Assembly (NCBI GenBank): GCA_947184155.2
Contig: CAMXCT020006755.1
Location: 275,898-339,897 of the forward strand
Length of the DNA: 64,000 nt
Direction of reading: 5' to 3'
DNA from: Cladocopium goreaui
Taxonomy: Eukaryota; Sar; Dinophyceae; Suessiales; Symbiodiniaceae
The position numbers were made by a program, and so were the translations under genes. Below are positions 1 to 13,318 of this stretch, piece by piece. Under the pieces are notes generated by a model. That model was not told the origin of the DNA and made no database searches. It worked only from the letters and a program-made list of their open reading frames with translations. Positions within the stretch are counted from its first letter, which is position 1. The number at the start of each line of letters is the position of its first letter.

Positions 1-187
1 CGAGATATAGATTTTGCGCAGTCTGTTCGAAGGATATGGAGATGGATCAAATGCATTCAAAAAGCTATGATTTTCATTGATTTTCCAAGATGAATGGGAA
101 TTTCCAATGTAACATGCCATAATAAGCACCTAGTTTCATGCCCATTTTTGCATCCGATTTTTCATCGCTGAAGGTGCCTTCTGGCAG

Positions 188-3100
188 GTGATAGCGTGCT
201 GGCGGATCTGGTGAGTGCTATCCCCAAACGTCTCACGCGACTTGGCCTAGCTGGGGCCTCAAGTCATGGCATGGGGTGAACCCAAATTTGGGCAGAAATT
301 CCACCAGATGTACTGGGTCATTTTGCAGTAGCGATGGCATTTTTGGGGGTAATTACCCAATGGAGCCATGCAGGATCTTCGCTAGAGCTTAAGAAAAGAG
401 AAGTGACACGTGACCAACGCAGATTGTTTTGGATGCTACAAAGCCATAGGCCATAGGCCATAGGTTTCCTTTGATTTTCCCTGAAACAAACCCAGTGATC
501 ATCTCCCGCATGGCACCGGTCCTGTTGGGCAGGATCTGAACCATTTCAGCTCCAGCGATGCGCAAGCCGTGGCCAAAAGTTTGCCTTCGAGGCAGTTCTG
601 ATTTTGCTGAGGGAAGCAGCGAGTCGCAGATGTGGGTGCGATTGAAAATGGGGTATACCGTGGATTTTTTTTGGTAATTACCACTGTTTCGGACAAACCC
701 ACTATGATTTCAGATGGGGGGCTCTTTTTTTCTTCGGGTATGGGTTTTGAATGGTTTTGGTCAGAGGAAACGTTCAGATGGTGAAACATGGGGCCCCAAT
801 ACTAACTGGTTTATAAAGGAGTAGTATCGAATCCAACTGTGGGACGTTCGCCCTCAGCCAACCAGCGTGAATATTTTGGAATCCCAATGATGTTGTGTTA
901 CCACATTTGATTGTACATGGTCATCATATCCAGAACATTCCAGAACCACTATTGGCTATATGTACTAAATGTGTATAAGTCAATCACCAGATGTATATTA
1001 ACATATATTAACTATTGTTAACTAACATTTTACCACATGTAATGACATCCCCATTTCAATTCAGCCATTGATTTCTTACTCCTGGCACGGATTTCAACCA
1101 TCGTCGCAGCTTGCGGGAACTTCGCCTCCTTTTCCACGGGCGCTCCTTCGTGCGGAACCTCTGCCAGGAACTTTCCAGATATAGATTGGAGTTATAAATG
1201 TTTGCAATCCCGGATCTGTTTAATTTCTTTTTTTTTTTAAATCCCAATGGGAAATCCACAATTTGAGGAATCTAGAGGGAATAGCTCATGAAAAACCTAG
1301 TTTGCATTTTCATGTAAATTGGAGGAACTGGGAGCAGCTGGTTCTTAGTTGCTGGACGCAACCATCGTTGTCTGCATGTGTTTCCCAGTGTCCCAGGTTC
1401 CCCTTCTTTCCCATAGTTATTTGATGAGGCTATTATAAATCATCCCAGACATAGGGGTAAACCATGGTAAATAGGGCATGGTTTAATCTGACACAAGATA
1501 TGTGATTGGGGTTCATATTGGGGATGGTTTAATTTTGGTTTATCCATGGTTTATGGTTTCCAAGGGATGGTTTACCATCTGGTTATTTAACATAGCCATG
1601 GAAAATCACCATTTTTGATAGGTAAACCATCTATAAATGGGCCATTTTCCATGGCTATGTTAAATAACCAGAGGGTACGAGTTTAAGACTGGGTTTACCA
1701 CATCATCCTTTGCCTTCCAGCCATTGATGTCAAGGCCTGGCTCGGATCGGGTGTGGAAGCAAGTGGCACCGAGGACGAGCCGAATTTTCCGGGCCACGGT
1801 TGCTGTGCCTGGGAACGTTTTGGGGTCGAAAAATGTCATTGTTTTATGGGGATTTTCAGGGGGATTTAATCAACCAAAACTGGGGATCCAACATGATTCA
1901 AGCATAAAAAGTAGAGATTTCGCCAATTCATAGTGGAAAATGATAGGTTCAAGAATAGCGGATTTACAAGCCCACGATTTTCAGAGGGTAAGCCAAGTGA
2001 CTCTTTAGTCCCAACCCCCAGTGAGGACCTGGATGGAGCTGATTATAGTAGAGCATAGCAATAATAGCCCAGCCATATTTTGATGGTTTCTAGTTTTTAT
2101 ACCACCCATTTATGAAAAAAGGAGGGTTTAGGGCTCCTACTTTACTAACACGACTTTTTGGGAAGGCCGGTTTTTTTCGCCGGAGTTGAATCCCATGAGA
2201 CGATGCTGGCTGCAGGAGCTGGCCTCCGCTCTTCCAGCAAGTGACGATCCCAGATGATGAAGAACTGGCTAGAGCCAGGACGTCTCATTTTTATGCATAT
2301 AGACTAGACTATAGAATGTCTTTATAAGATGTTATAAGATGTTCTAAGAAGTTATAAGATGTAATAAGATGTTATATATATAAGATGTCATAAGATATAT
2401 ATATATATATATCATAAGATATATATATATATATAGGGTGTCATCAGGGTGTAACCTCCAGGGATTGTGCAGAGCGGGCCAGCGCTAGGCCTGGAAAAAC
2501 TGCATTTGATGCTGGAGTTGGTGTCTCAGGGGCAGCCGCCAGAAGGTCCCGTGGATCCTTTCAGGTTGCCACATCTTCAATGGTGTTCGTGTTGCTAGAA
2601 CTCTATAGTATTCTACCATATTATACCATATTATGGTGAACTTTTTATTAGAAGCATCTCATTAGGGGGATGAATGTCCCAAAGATTCACTGACTACCAT
2701 ATTGTTTGATTAAATTCGATTGTTATACTTGACTCGTTCAGAACTACGTTTAGGAGTGGGAAGCCTCCAACATTTGTGACATTTGCACTGGATGATTGGG
2801 ATGCGAGTGACCAACTGGTGTAGGAGCGCGTTACCACCAGAGGCTGGTAATGGAACGTGTCCCCAAGGTCTGTGAGAAACTCCAGGTGAAACGAAGACTG
2901 GGGTTTCCTCCTTGTGCCAAGCCACAATTTTTCATTAATTGCAGCCCCCCAAAAAAGACGAGGAAGCATCAAACCATCATCGAAAAAAAGTTATTCCCTA
3001 ATTATTCCCTAATTCCCTATCCATAGGTATTCTATGGTATTCTCTATCCATAGGTCATTCATCCATACTTAATTTCCCCATGGTTAGTCCCTATCCATAG

Positions 3101-4440
3101 GTCACTTGACCCAGCTTGACCCAGCCGAGGTCTTCGGCTCATGGAGCCTCCACGCTTTGTCAGGTAGACTGTTGGAAATCATCAGGGATGATGGGAATAG
3201 AACTGGATCATGTTAGGATCATGGGTTCATGATTGTTCTATAATACGCTTATTAATAGATCATGGGTTCATGCTTTTTCTATAGATCATGATTGCTCATA
3301 TCATAGATCATGGGTTCATTATACTTTTAATAAGCAATCTGATCTATGATATGAGCTTCAGATTAGAGAGGTTCTCTATACCACAATCAGGGGAATGTTC
3401 GGAATAGATACTATATCATTGTTCCCATGTTGGAGTTTGGGACATGGAATTTGCTATTTCTTGGATGATGCCGGAACTTGTTACCACTGACCCGGGGGTA
3501 AACGTTTACATAGATGTGGACAAAACCCATGGTGTCCTCCGAACATGATCTACAAATGGTGAGGGTTCATTCCACATCTATATATATATATACATATATA
3601 TACACATATATATATACATATATATATATATATTACCCTAGGGTACTAACCATGGATCCATTCACCAGGTCCCAGTTGGCCATTCACCAGTGGCTCCCCA
3701 TGGCGTTGTTGACTGACCGAGGCGCTGCCACCGAATTTGCGGCACCTGGCGCTGGATCTGCAAATGACCTTAGTCCGAAGCTCGGGCCTTGCCGTGTCAA
3801 CTGGAGGAAAAACCGTAAAATTAATCATTGAGACTACATGTATGTATGTATACATATCAAAAGTATAAACTCATGTGGCCGTACATATATATATATATAC
3901 TGTATATATCATTATATATATGATACATATCTCCTTTAACAAATCTAAATCCAAATTGAAGGTGTAGGGGGTAAGTCGGGAAGCCAGTTCCTTTTGGTGG
4001 TTTAGGGGACACCAGACACCCTGCTTGATGGGTTTTCCATTCAATTTGGCTATGGGTCAAAACCGTGCGAGCCCCTTCTGTTCACCCCAAATTAGGTGGT
4101 AACGGTTTAAATTGATCTTTATTCCCCAATTTTATGGACAATGACAGGTGTTGTTCCGTCATATCCCCATTACACCACAATTTCTGCGGGTCAGATCCTT
4201 AAATTTGCCCCATTTCTTCCTGTTCCCTGAAAATATGATGTTTCAGGCTCGCGGCTCGGAGGCGAGGCTTTCAGAGGCCGGCCGCCGAACACCATCCCAG
4301 TTGATGGTGAAAACGGAAAGCCTCCAACGGTGGCAGGCTTTGGCAGCGGCGTTTCCATGCCACCTTGCGGTTTTACAGCTTCGTCTCACCGATTTCAACA
4401 TGAGCTTGGCCGAACTGAGGAAGGGACCAGAAATACTGGA
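188..4440 (+). CDS. Unresolved coding-like segments, possibly one multi-exon gene
   Basis: Five short + strand stretches read like protein rather than repeat: about 188-279, 1089-1170, 1722-1815, 2461-2582 and 4247-4440. Most follow a pyrimidine-rich tract ending in AG. Several have leucine spacing reminiscent of leucine-rich repeats, for example LRELRLL in the second and LGLEKLHLMLEL in the fourth. I could not close their splice phases into one frame and do not recognise a family, so the gene boundaries and even its unity are open. Between the segments lie AT-rich tracts and an inverted-repeat element. Orientation agrees with the resolvable host genes downstream. A chance collection of open stretches is a real alternative. 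Confidence 0.25.
1573..1677. mobile_element. MITE-like inverted-repeat element, CCCTCTGG family, copy 1
   Basis: A 105-base near-palindrome. The left arm (ACCATCTGGTTATTTAACAT) is matched by the reverse complement of the right arm ending CCAGAGGGTA. The centre carries a motif (GGTAAACCATCTATAAATGG) shared with the copies at 27492 and 41734. The ends read TA-CCxTCTGG ... CCAGAGGG-TA, as expected for a TA target-site duplication. No reading frame is present, so it would be non-autonomous. Confidence 0.75.
2310..2438. repeat. ATAAGATG / TA tandem repeat
   Basis: Imperfect tandem copies of a unit near TTATAAGATG grade into TA dinucleotide tracts. It is non-coding. Confidence 0.8.
3284..3358. repeat. 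Inverted repeat, GCTCATATCATAGATC arms
   Basis: The arm GCTCATATCATAGATCA is repeated in reverse complement (TGATCTATGATATGAGC) about 50 bases later. Further direct copies of GATCATGGGTTCAT lie just upstream (3200-3310). It is a likely non-autonomous element or a decayed hairpin. Confidence 0.5.
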
Positions 4441-5553
4441 AGGGTTTGGGCTTCTAAGGATCATGTTGAAATTGCAGGAGTTGGTAAATGTGCCATTTAG
4501 ATCCATTTTCAGGAATTTAAGCATCAATTTCAGGGTTTGTAGGATATCATTGATATCATACCTCTAGTGGTTGGGTGAAGATATTTCACTGACTTGTACA
4601 ACCCAGTTTTTACGCACCAGCCAACGGCTTGAGACTCTGCTTGCCAATTCCATCACCCAAAGCAAAAAGGACTGACAAGAATCAGAAGTGTGAAATTTGG
4701 AGGAATCTTTTTTACTTGCTCCAACTTTATCTTCAGGATTCAAACGCGTTTGAAACAATCATGTTTGTTCACCCTCTGTTTTTCTGTGCAGAGGAACAGG
4801 AACATGAATAATTTGTTTCTGGGTTTCAACGGCAAAGCGGTCACTCGAGGACTTTTGCAGATTCCCTTCCGCAGTCTTTAACAGACTTGCGCCAGGGGCC
4901 AAGTATCATATCGGATATCAAAGGTTCAGGTCTCTGAGCGCGCTTTGATGACCCAATACATGCTGGAGCTTTAGGGAAGTCCAGGGTTTGATATGGCTTG
5001 ATTGATAGCCAATTCAGCCTTGGTGCTTATGAATTGCTAGGCTCTCAGTCTTGCTGTGGTCGTCCCATTGCTTGAAGCAACCCGGAGCAGATATCAAGTG
5101 AAACCTCTGGTTCCCAGATCCCCAATATGTCGGGAATCAGATACTGTAGTATGGATCAAGCATATTTTCCCCGCAGATGCTTGGCAGTGTTTCACTGAAG
5201 TCCTCTCCTTCCAGCTGCTAACAGCGCAGCTCTTTGTGCTCACAGCAACCGGCCGTCTTTGTCAAAGTCTGTCACTCGTCCAGCGACTCGGAGCTGCACA
5301 TCCCAGGTTGGAGCTTGAACATTTTGATGACCCACATTCACCACATTTTAATGGATCATTCAGGTCATTTTATAAGTGTATCCCAAAAACCATATTGGGT
5401 CAAAATTATTTGAAACATCTACATATTAGAGTACATTTTTGTCATGTTTTTTCAGTTTACAGTATTGGTATGCCGTACTATGCATGGTATGGCTTCGATC
5501 TCCACGATTTTGCTGCGATTGGTGTCCGATTGGTGTCACCTCTAGAACTGCAG

Positions 5554-8500
5554 GCCATGATGGCTGACATCGAAGAGACGGTGCGGGGTGACCCACTGTT
5601 TCATCCAATGAAACAGTACGAGCGGAGGACTGTGGTAACTTGTGGATGCTTGGGCATCCTTGGCCCCGCATCACTGACGCCACCAGGACCTGGCTGGGCT
5701 TGGAGAGTCCCAACATGCGGCAGCTCCTGGGCAAGACGAAATTCGTCAGCCTGGGAAGCTACTGCGTCTTGACGCTGATGAAGGGCTTCCAAAATGGCTA
5801 TGGATCAATACCTATACATACCATTTTTAGGGGGATGAACATCCATTTACCAGCTATTTTGATGTTCACCAGGGGTACAAGGTTTTGACACACTAACAAA
5901 TGTTCATTATTCATGTGCGAGAACCTGATTGGACCTGTAAAGTTTCTGGCCCATCTGTTTTGCTCTTTCATCTTCCAGGCGTGCTATTTGACACATGTTT
6001 TGGGGACAGGTTTAACCCCCAAGCAAGATACTTAATTGTAAACATCATCCTATTTTCTTATATCAACTTGACAAGTGGTGGTCATCATTGCATAAAAGTG
6101 AGGCCCCTTAGCTGGGGTTATCCTACTTATATCTCCGGAAACTCACCCACGCACTCGCAATTTACGATTCGCGGGTTTGGCCAAATTGGCTGCCCCATTC
6201 CATTCAATGTTTCATGTCTTTTCCCCATTCAAATCTTGTCTGTTCTAAATTGATTTACAGGTACGCTTGGATGATCCCTGAATTCGGACATTCTTCGTAA
6301 CTGCATTAAAGATCATTAAAGGCCATTGCATCTGCTCCATGCACTGGGTCAACACGATCAACAAACCATAGTTTCCAACCATTTACTCTGAAATCATCCA
6401 AGTTTTCAACATGTTTCATCCATTTTTGATTCTTTTCCCCATATTTCCACATCAAAATGGCCCAACTCCCACGTTTTCGGCGGGTTTTTTTGGCAAACAC
6501 CGAGGCGGGGTCGCCCAAGCCCTGCAGATCTTGGGCCTCCGCGGCGCTGCGGGGCCCTTCGATTGGATGCGCAGCCGCTGTGAGGGCGTCCCTTGGCTCC
6601 TGCGGAAACCATTGGTTTTGGTGGGACAATTTACATGGTTTTACCATTGTTTTACCATGGTTTTGTTGGGAAAATATGGTTTGGGCTTCAAACTAGCTGA
6701 GCCATTGTTGGAATTGATCAACCATTGAACAGATCAATGGATTGGTTTTGTTGGGAAAATTTACAGGAAACCATGGTTTTACTATGGGTTTTACCATGTA
6801 TAAAATATGGTTGTTTCCGACATACAGATTCAAATTACACACACATCACACACTCAGCCCCTTGCACAGATGAGTGACCCAAACACATGTGAAAACCGAG
6901 CCACAACACATCATCAATTTCCTATAATTTCCCCATTAAATGTGCAATCTGCAATCTTTGAGTACACTCCATTTCCGGACAAAGCCATATGACCCTGCAG
7001 TACCTTCCGGAAATGTGACGAACATCCCCCATTTAGTTCGATGATTCTCCCTGAGTAGACCATTTTGATGCGAGATGTTCCAGACACATTAGCGGAAGGT
7101 AGGAGATTGTTTAAATGGAAAAACAATCGATAAATTAGAGGTTTACAACTGGGAAATCCATCCATAAATCATAAATCGTATATTTTACTATAGAAATTTT
7201 GAGGGTGCATGTCAACCCCGACCAAGTGCAATTTGAATTTGACGGTGTTTGCAACCTTTTTTGATTGCCATTTGTCCCCAAAGGTCCAGGTGCCATTTGG
7301 GTTGAGTCGTCCATATCTTTCATGATTTCCCATATTTCCCCATGTCTTCGCGTATTTCATTGGAGGTGACCCAATTGCTGGCCAGCAACTTTAAGGCCGG
7401 ATGAGGGATTCACTTTCAAGACAACTCTGTTGCACTTCTAGCAGAGATAGATAGATCATGTGTCAAAAAGTGTTTACAGTTGTTTGATCAGACAACTTCA
7501 GCCGCATGTTTGATCACTCCTGGCAGGATTTCCTCACCATGGAGCCCCCTTTCATTCAACAATGCGGGAGCCACGTCTTTCCCATGGCTTGGGGGGGCAG
7601 TTACTGGCATCACAACATCGCAGACAAGGAGGCCAGAAATGTTGCGATGAGCCAACTGATGTTAGGCTCAAACAGGTTGGCGACTGCGGGTCGTAACACT
7701 CTTTGATTTTCATGAAAGTTGAGTGGAAGGATCTTTAAATGTTTTGTTGTTGGATGTGAACGAGTTGCACAGCCCGTTATTGTAGATATTAAGGGCAGGA
7801 TTCATGGATGGTTACTTAATGACGGCAGCACTGTCCTAGCTGGCATTGGGGACCCAGCAACCCCAAACCAGCCTCAATGAACAGAGGAAAAACGATATTT
7901 TGAAACATGCTATATTCCCATGAATGTATATATATATAGATAATATAATATTAATATATATATATATATATGTATATATATTAGGGAGTGCATGGGCCTC
8001 TTTGTTTGGGACCCTCTGTCAAGCATACCTAGCTGTCCAGGACTATTTATAAATCATTCAAGACTATTTATAAATCATTTAAGACTAGATTAACTAATAT
8101 GATATGAAATATATGATATGAACCATGTCAACTAGGGCCAATCTGCTTCACTGCCCCTTTTCCAAGGACAAGGGCTTCTGGAACACCTGGGTTTGTGCAA
8201 ATATCAAACTATCATTCTACACTTTTTGGGTTAGGTAATTTTCAACCGATCCCGAATATATTTGACAGAATTGCAATTTCTGAGCAGGTCTTTAGGGCTA
8301 AGATGAAAGCGTTGCGCGCATCACAAAATATAGCACTGCACGGAAAACATTGACAACATCCAATTTTGTTTGAGCATTTTAAACACATCGTGTTGACATG
8401 CCGCACACGCTAAATGAGACATAGCGCCCTAACGTGTCCATTGTTGCACACGGCATCGTGCAGAACGCAAAAGCACATTGCAGGTTTCAAGGCGGTGAAA

Positions 8501-11500
8501 CAGCTTGAGAGCCCGAACATGTGACTTTTTTCAAGACATGAAGGCAACCATTACCAAATCAATCTGTGCAATCCGCGTTGCGAACCACAGCTTCTCACCA
8601 ACCACATGGTGAATCCCAGCCATATCACACATTCAGGTTTCATTTGAAGCAAGAGCAGGAAATGCACTTTGCGCTTTTCTACATTTTCTCGATGCGCGCT
8701 TCCACCATACCATGCTGCACTTCCAACCTCTTCCACACACAGCAGTCACACATCGCAAGCGGCCATGCTCAACATGCTCTACAATGAATTGTAGAATAAA
8801 ATGAAATAAAGAGGAATTTTCGGATTTATATAGAGCTTGTACATGTATGTGTGATTTACTCCCATCCTGTTGTTGATTTCACTTATTTGGCTCAAGTTGC
8901 AAAACGTTGCGGCTTGCGCTATCGCTGCATTGGTGTGTGCTTCCATGTCTACACTACGCGCTATGAAATATGTTTCTTTCATAGGCCCTACGGTTTTCAA
9001 TGAGCGCTGCGGCCGCAAAATTTCAAACGGTATTTGGTGTAGTCCCAATCCCACATACAGGGCCTCAGCATTTTGAAGTGGTAGAACGGTGACTGGGACC
9101 AGCCCACAACCCACTGTCTTTAGATGATGGAACATAACTATCACTCTAAGACTAGCCTTTTTGTGTACCTGAGGCATATGCGTTTCATTACACACGAGCG
9201 TTTTCGGGCCGGTTTCGCAGAGCCTTCCTGAGACATATTTTGGCCACCGCCAGCAGGCGGCCATCCCAACAAATCCACCAAATCCAACCGGGTTTCGGGT
9301 TTCGCGGAAGATTTCCTAGGCCTACCCGAACTCACTGGCGCCCAGGAATGTATAAATAGCTCGGCAAGGCTTTTTTTTTCGGATCTATAAATAGTCCGAA
9401 GGATTTTTTTTCGGATTTAGAAATAGTCCGGAGGATTCTTTTTCGGATTTATAAATAGTCCCAAAGATTTTTTCCTCTTTAATTCGCACTTTTTGGCGTT
9501 TTGGCCGGAAAGAGAGCCTGAACGGGTCCGGTTTCTTTTTTTGGCAACGGACTATTCCCCCACTGGACCCGGCCAATCCGGCATGTCCTGCAGGATGGCC
9601 GCGTGTCCGCAAAGTCAAAGGAGGAAATTGGCGTATTTTTATGTATTTTTCAGAACATACAGCGTGGGCAGGGGTACACTGCACGTCTTCCGGGCAAGGC
9701 AAAGGTGTGTTGAACAAGCGAGAGCGCAACGTATTAGATATCCATTATGGACTGATGAAAGCACCTCCTTTGAAGCAGATCTCAGGTTGGGCTTTTGGAT
9801 TCGGATATGTCGGTCTATCGGTCTGTCTGTTTGTCTGTCTGTCTGTCTGGTACTGCTACCTTTTTCTTTTTGCCGGATGCTTTGTCTGTAAGTTGAAATA
9901 ATATGTTTGCTGTTTGTTTCTATATCTTGGTTTCATGATCTACTTCTTGTTTTCTTGTTTGAAAATTGAAAAATGAAGAACATCATAGTTCGGAAAAGAG
10001 GTTAAGCATGTCGTATGATATGCTCTTACTAGAAACCGCTTGGAACCGTTCCGAGCCGTTTATACCTTCTGCGTATTAGGTCGTGTTAAAAATAGCCCCA
10101 AACCGCTCCGAACCGTTCCGAACTATTTATAAAAACCATTTACAAATAGCTTTGAACCGCTCCAAGCCGTTCCAAGCTACTCATACCACCAAACCCTAAT
10201 TAGTCCCAATTAGTCCCAATTAGTCCTGAATAGTCTTGACAGTATAAATAGTTTTGAACCGCTCCGAACCGTCCCACGCTATTTATAAACAAGCTTTTGT
10301 AAATAGCTTGAAACCGCTCCAAACCGCTTGGAACTATTTCAAAACAACTAGAATTGATGCTGGGTAGAAACCGCTTGAAACCGCTTGAAGCCGTTTTTAA
10401 ACAATGGATTTTTTCAAAGAAAATACAATGTTTTTTTTTGATCTTTGAGTGATATATCTTATATTTGTTTGTTTCACAAAACACAGTTATCTTACTAATG
10501 ATCAAAATTATACAATATGAGATGACATATTCAAACATACACATATTCATAACATATATAAAAATATATTTACTATTTGTGTGAGAACTCAAAACCAAGC
10601 AGTGAGATCAGTGTGCAACTGTGGTTTAAATACTAGTGCAAAACTCTTCAGTTCGGGATTGCCACCGAAGTAGTTTATACTTTTGGCTGCCCCATCAGCA
10701 AGAGCTGTCTGTGGGAAATAAGGGTGCAAATACTCCACGGCAGAGAGCTTGGAAAAAACATCGTTCCATGTGCGGGTTGTTCCGCTGCTCTTTGCACAGT
10801 CCCGCAGGTGTGGCAACCCCCTTCCTGGATCTGCCTCTTTTCTGTCAGGATAGAGATTTCTATTTTATAAATAGCCCCAACAAATTTATAAATAGTCCCA
10901 AGGCCTATCTCTGTCCTCACAGTTAAAGAGGCCGATGCACGCCCTAATATATATATATAGATGATAATATATATATATATAGATAATATATATATATATA
11001 GATGATAATATATATATATAGATAATATATATATATAGATAATATATATATAGATAATATATATATATATACAGATAATATATATATATATATATATTAT
11101 ATACATGTATACATATATACATATATATATATATATATTGGGAAAACATGGTGTTCTGTAGATTTTCCGTCCAATCCATTGAAACAGTTTCCATCCTCCG
11201 TCGCTGTTGTCAGTTTCACTGCGCCAGGTGCAACAGACAATGGAGCGGAGGAAGGAGCGCTTCCTCAGCATGTCTGATGAAGCTTGGCACCAGCGCACTT
11301 TGCGGAATGCCCCAGTGGATGTTCACACTGTGAATGTCGTTAAGTCGCCACAAACCATGACAGTGACCCACCACCATGGCCATGTCCTATAAGGGATTTG
11401 GACAATTTCACCCGGGTTTTCACAGGGTTTGGCAGTGCTGATGGTTCGTGTTCTCAGATGTGTCTTTGGGTATGTTTGGGTATGTTTGGGTGCGCCTCCT

Positions 11501-12554
11501 CGTTGATGATGCCTTGGAGAACGCCAGTGGCTATCTTTTGAAAGAGACGCTTGGGGAAAAGTCTGTTCACAAAGTCTGTTGACGGGCAGGCAGTGTTGTT
11601 GGGCCTTGACATGCGTGTTGCTTTGCCATTGTGTCCACCACAAGGAAAACATTGTTTTCATCCGTTCTGTTGCTTGGCCTTGCACTATAGCAAAATCTTG
11701 CTTCAGCACCCTTCCTAAACAATCCTGGCAGCGGCTCATTCATCCCAGAAATAGGTAACATTAGATGATCATGCCAGTGAAACCAACACATTCCCATTTG
11801 TAGGTGAAATGTGACATGAGATCAGGGCCTGATCTGAGTTCCATGGTCCACTTTGCACCATTTGTTCCAGCTACCAACGAGTGACGCCAAGGTGAACTGC
11901 ACCGATGAGCTGCGGGCCATTCCCAATCTCATCCAGGCCTTGAAAGCGCGCTTCCCGCGGTCCCACGTGCGCCTTCTGGTGCTCTTGGATTATCAGGACA
12001 GGGCCACAGGGCCCCGGAGCCGACAGGTAAATCAACAGGATTTCATTGAATGGCTAGACTGACTTTTATCTATAGATTTTATCTATTTTATTTTTGGTGA
12101 TTCATGGGTTTGCTCTGTATAAAAAGTCTTTGATTCGAAACACATCCCACAGAACCGAAAAGGATTGCATCATAACTAGTTGAGACTTAGAGATGTTTCT
12201 TCTCCAGTTTCCTGCATTGTTGGCCCTGCGCAGTGCCTTGCCTAGGACGGCCTGAACGAAAGCATCATGCACGAGTTGGGGAAAGACGTGATCTTTTCGC
12301 TAGTGAGCAGCAGAGTTTCTCAGCCAAAAAATGTAGTGAAGTGGTTCCAAGATGTCCACAACATGTGCAAACATGTTGCAAAACGAATGGAGACAGTTTG
12401 CCGCATGCCTGTAACATCGCACAAAATGCATGAGTTTTCAGTTGAAAGCCTCAACTCCATGCCGGTGGTTTTGCAAACTCGGCGCCTGGTGGCAGAGGTT
12501 TGGGACACACCTTTGCCGATGGCCGAGTGGGACCCCTCCTACGTATCTTGGTAG
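5554..12554 (+). CDS. DUF1796-family protein (putative papain-like cysteine peptidase), eight exons
   Basis: Proposed exons: 5554-5627, 5687-5784, 6505-6579, 7492-7628, 11228-11314, 11426-11449, 11892-12026 and 12246-12554. The start is ATG at 5557, just after a CTGCAG that could serve as a trans-splice acceptor; the stop is TAG at 12552. All junction phases agree and give 311 residues. Family signatures, in order: FVSLGSYC (putative catalytic Cys), LGLR followed by GPFDWM, HHNIADK, ERRKERFL, AVLMVR, VNCTDEL and VRLLVLLD. This order fits DUF1796, annotated as a putative papain-like cysteine peptidase; substrate and cellular role are unknown. Introns start GA (5628, 7629), GC (5785) and GT (6580, 11315, 11450, 12027). 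Weak points are the 59-base first intron, the 24-base exon and the exon 3 to 4 join, where 6585 (GC donor) is an alternative end. Confidence 0.6.
5808..5893 (+). repeat. Dispersed repeat, 'GGGGGATGAACATCC' family
   Basis: This stretch in intron 2 of the DUF1796 gene recurs as a close reverse complement at about 27805-27895. More diverged copies lie near 26960-27020 and 31410-31490. Shared words are GGATGAACATCCATTTACCA, AGCTATTTTGATGTTCACCA and GGTTTTGACACA. Confidence 0.7.
7927..7982. repeat. TA-rich microsatellite
   Basis: Runs of TA with short interruptions, inside intron 4 of the DUF1796 gene. Confidence 0.85.
9350..10400. repeat. Dispersed repeat cluster with TATAAATAG and CCGCTCCGAACCG words
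   Basis: The word ATTTATAAATAGTCC and relatives recur several times at 9350-9480 and again at 10850-10910. At 10020-10400 copies of AACCGCTCCGAACCGTTCCG alternate with CTATTTATAAA. All lie in the 3.6-kb fourth intron of the DUF1796 gene. A TCTG tetranucleotide tract sits at 9815-9850. Confidence 0.6.
10944..11139. repeat. TA-rich microsatellite (ATATAGAT variants)
   Basis: About 195 bases of TATATA with regular AGATAATA or AGATGATAA interruptions, ending about 90 bases before exon 5 of the DUF1796 gene. Confidence 0.9.
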
Positions 12555-13318
12555 TTCCTGTCATGATCGTCGCCCCAGGGACCCCATTTTACCTGTTAAG
12601 GGTGTCTTTATCAGTCAATGATTTTTATGTGTCCTATGATTTTTGATATTCTTGGATGATCCCTTAAATGATTTTCATACTGGGGTGCCTGGCTAGTCCA
12701 TTCAAAGTTTTCCCAGGATTTTGGATGATCCTGTCAAGATCACCAACCAATTTCCACGCAATCTCATGTGGTGCTGCATAGTTCTGGGCTGAAGTTGTGG
12801 CGCCACTTTTATTCTTATCGAAATCTGCGTTGAAGTGGAACATCACTCAGCTAAGATGCGCAAACGTATGGCTTATGCTGGCTCCATCGCGAGAGCTTTG
12901 TGGATCTGGAGCGGAAATGCCGTCCGCGGCTTGGGAAGCTTCAGCCTGTGGCCTAATTTGGAGGCTTGGCATCATGTGGCACAGGGCCGTAGATGGCTAT
13001 GGCTGATAGGAGTTGGGATGCGCGGCTCCATAAGGAAGTGCCACCCATGATATCCATCATGTAACCGTTCCTCATCCTGTCCAAACTCCATATCCATCAT
13101 CTTATCATATCTTAGCCCTTCATATCAGATTCAACTATGTGCAACTCCCACGGTATCGAGTGTAAACCCAATGGTATCAATCATAGCCACTGTGAATCAC
13201 TGTGATATCAATTCCAAAGAGCACAAAATGAAACCCACATTCATTAACCACCAGCGCAACCGTAGATGTATAATTCTATTGAATTCCTGGTCAGAAACCA
13301 ATGAAAGCCCCAGCCCAG
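12555..13318. other. Intergenic stretch with no resolved gene
   Basis: It lies between the DUF1796 stop and the first plausible LRR-gene exon. A short open stretch near 12880-12954 ends in a stop and could be a stray exon, but I could not connect it to anything. Confidence 0.4.

Noticed and set aside
5636-5792. Minus-strand 63-codon frame opposite the SLGSYC exon
   Set aside because: It is antisense to a well-supported exon of the DUF1796 gene and has no family resemblance of its own.
9350-9480. TATAAATAG words as promoter TATA boxes
   Set aside because: There are many copies inside an intron with no gene start downstream, and dinoflagellate promoters generally lack TATA boxes.
10675-11298. 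Minus-strand frames of 207 and 102 codons with Tyr-Ile runs
   Set aside because: They are shadows of the TA microsatellite and of + strand exon 5 of the DUF1796 gene.
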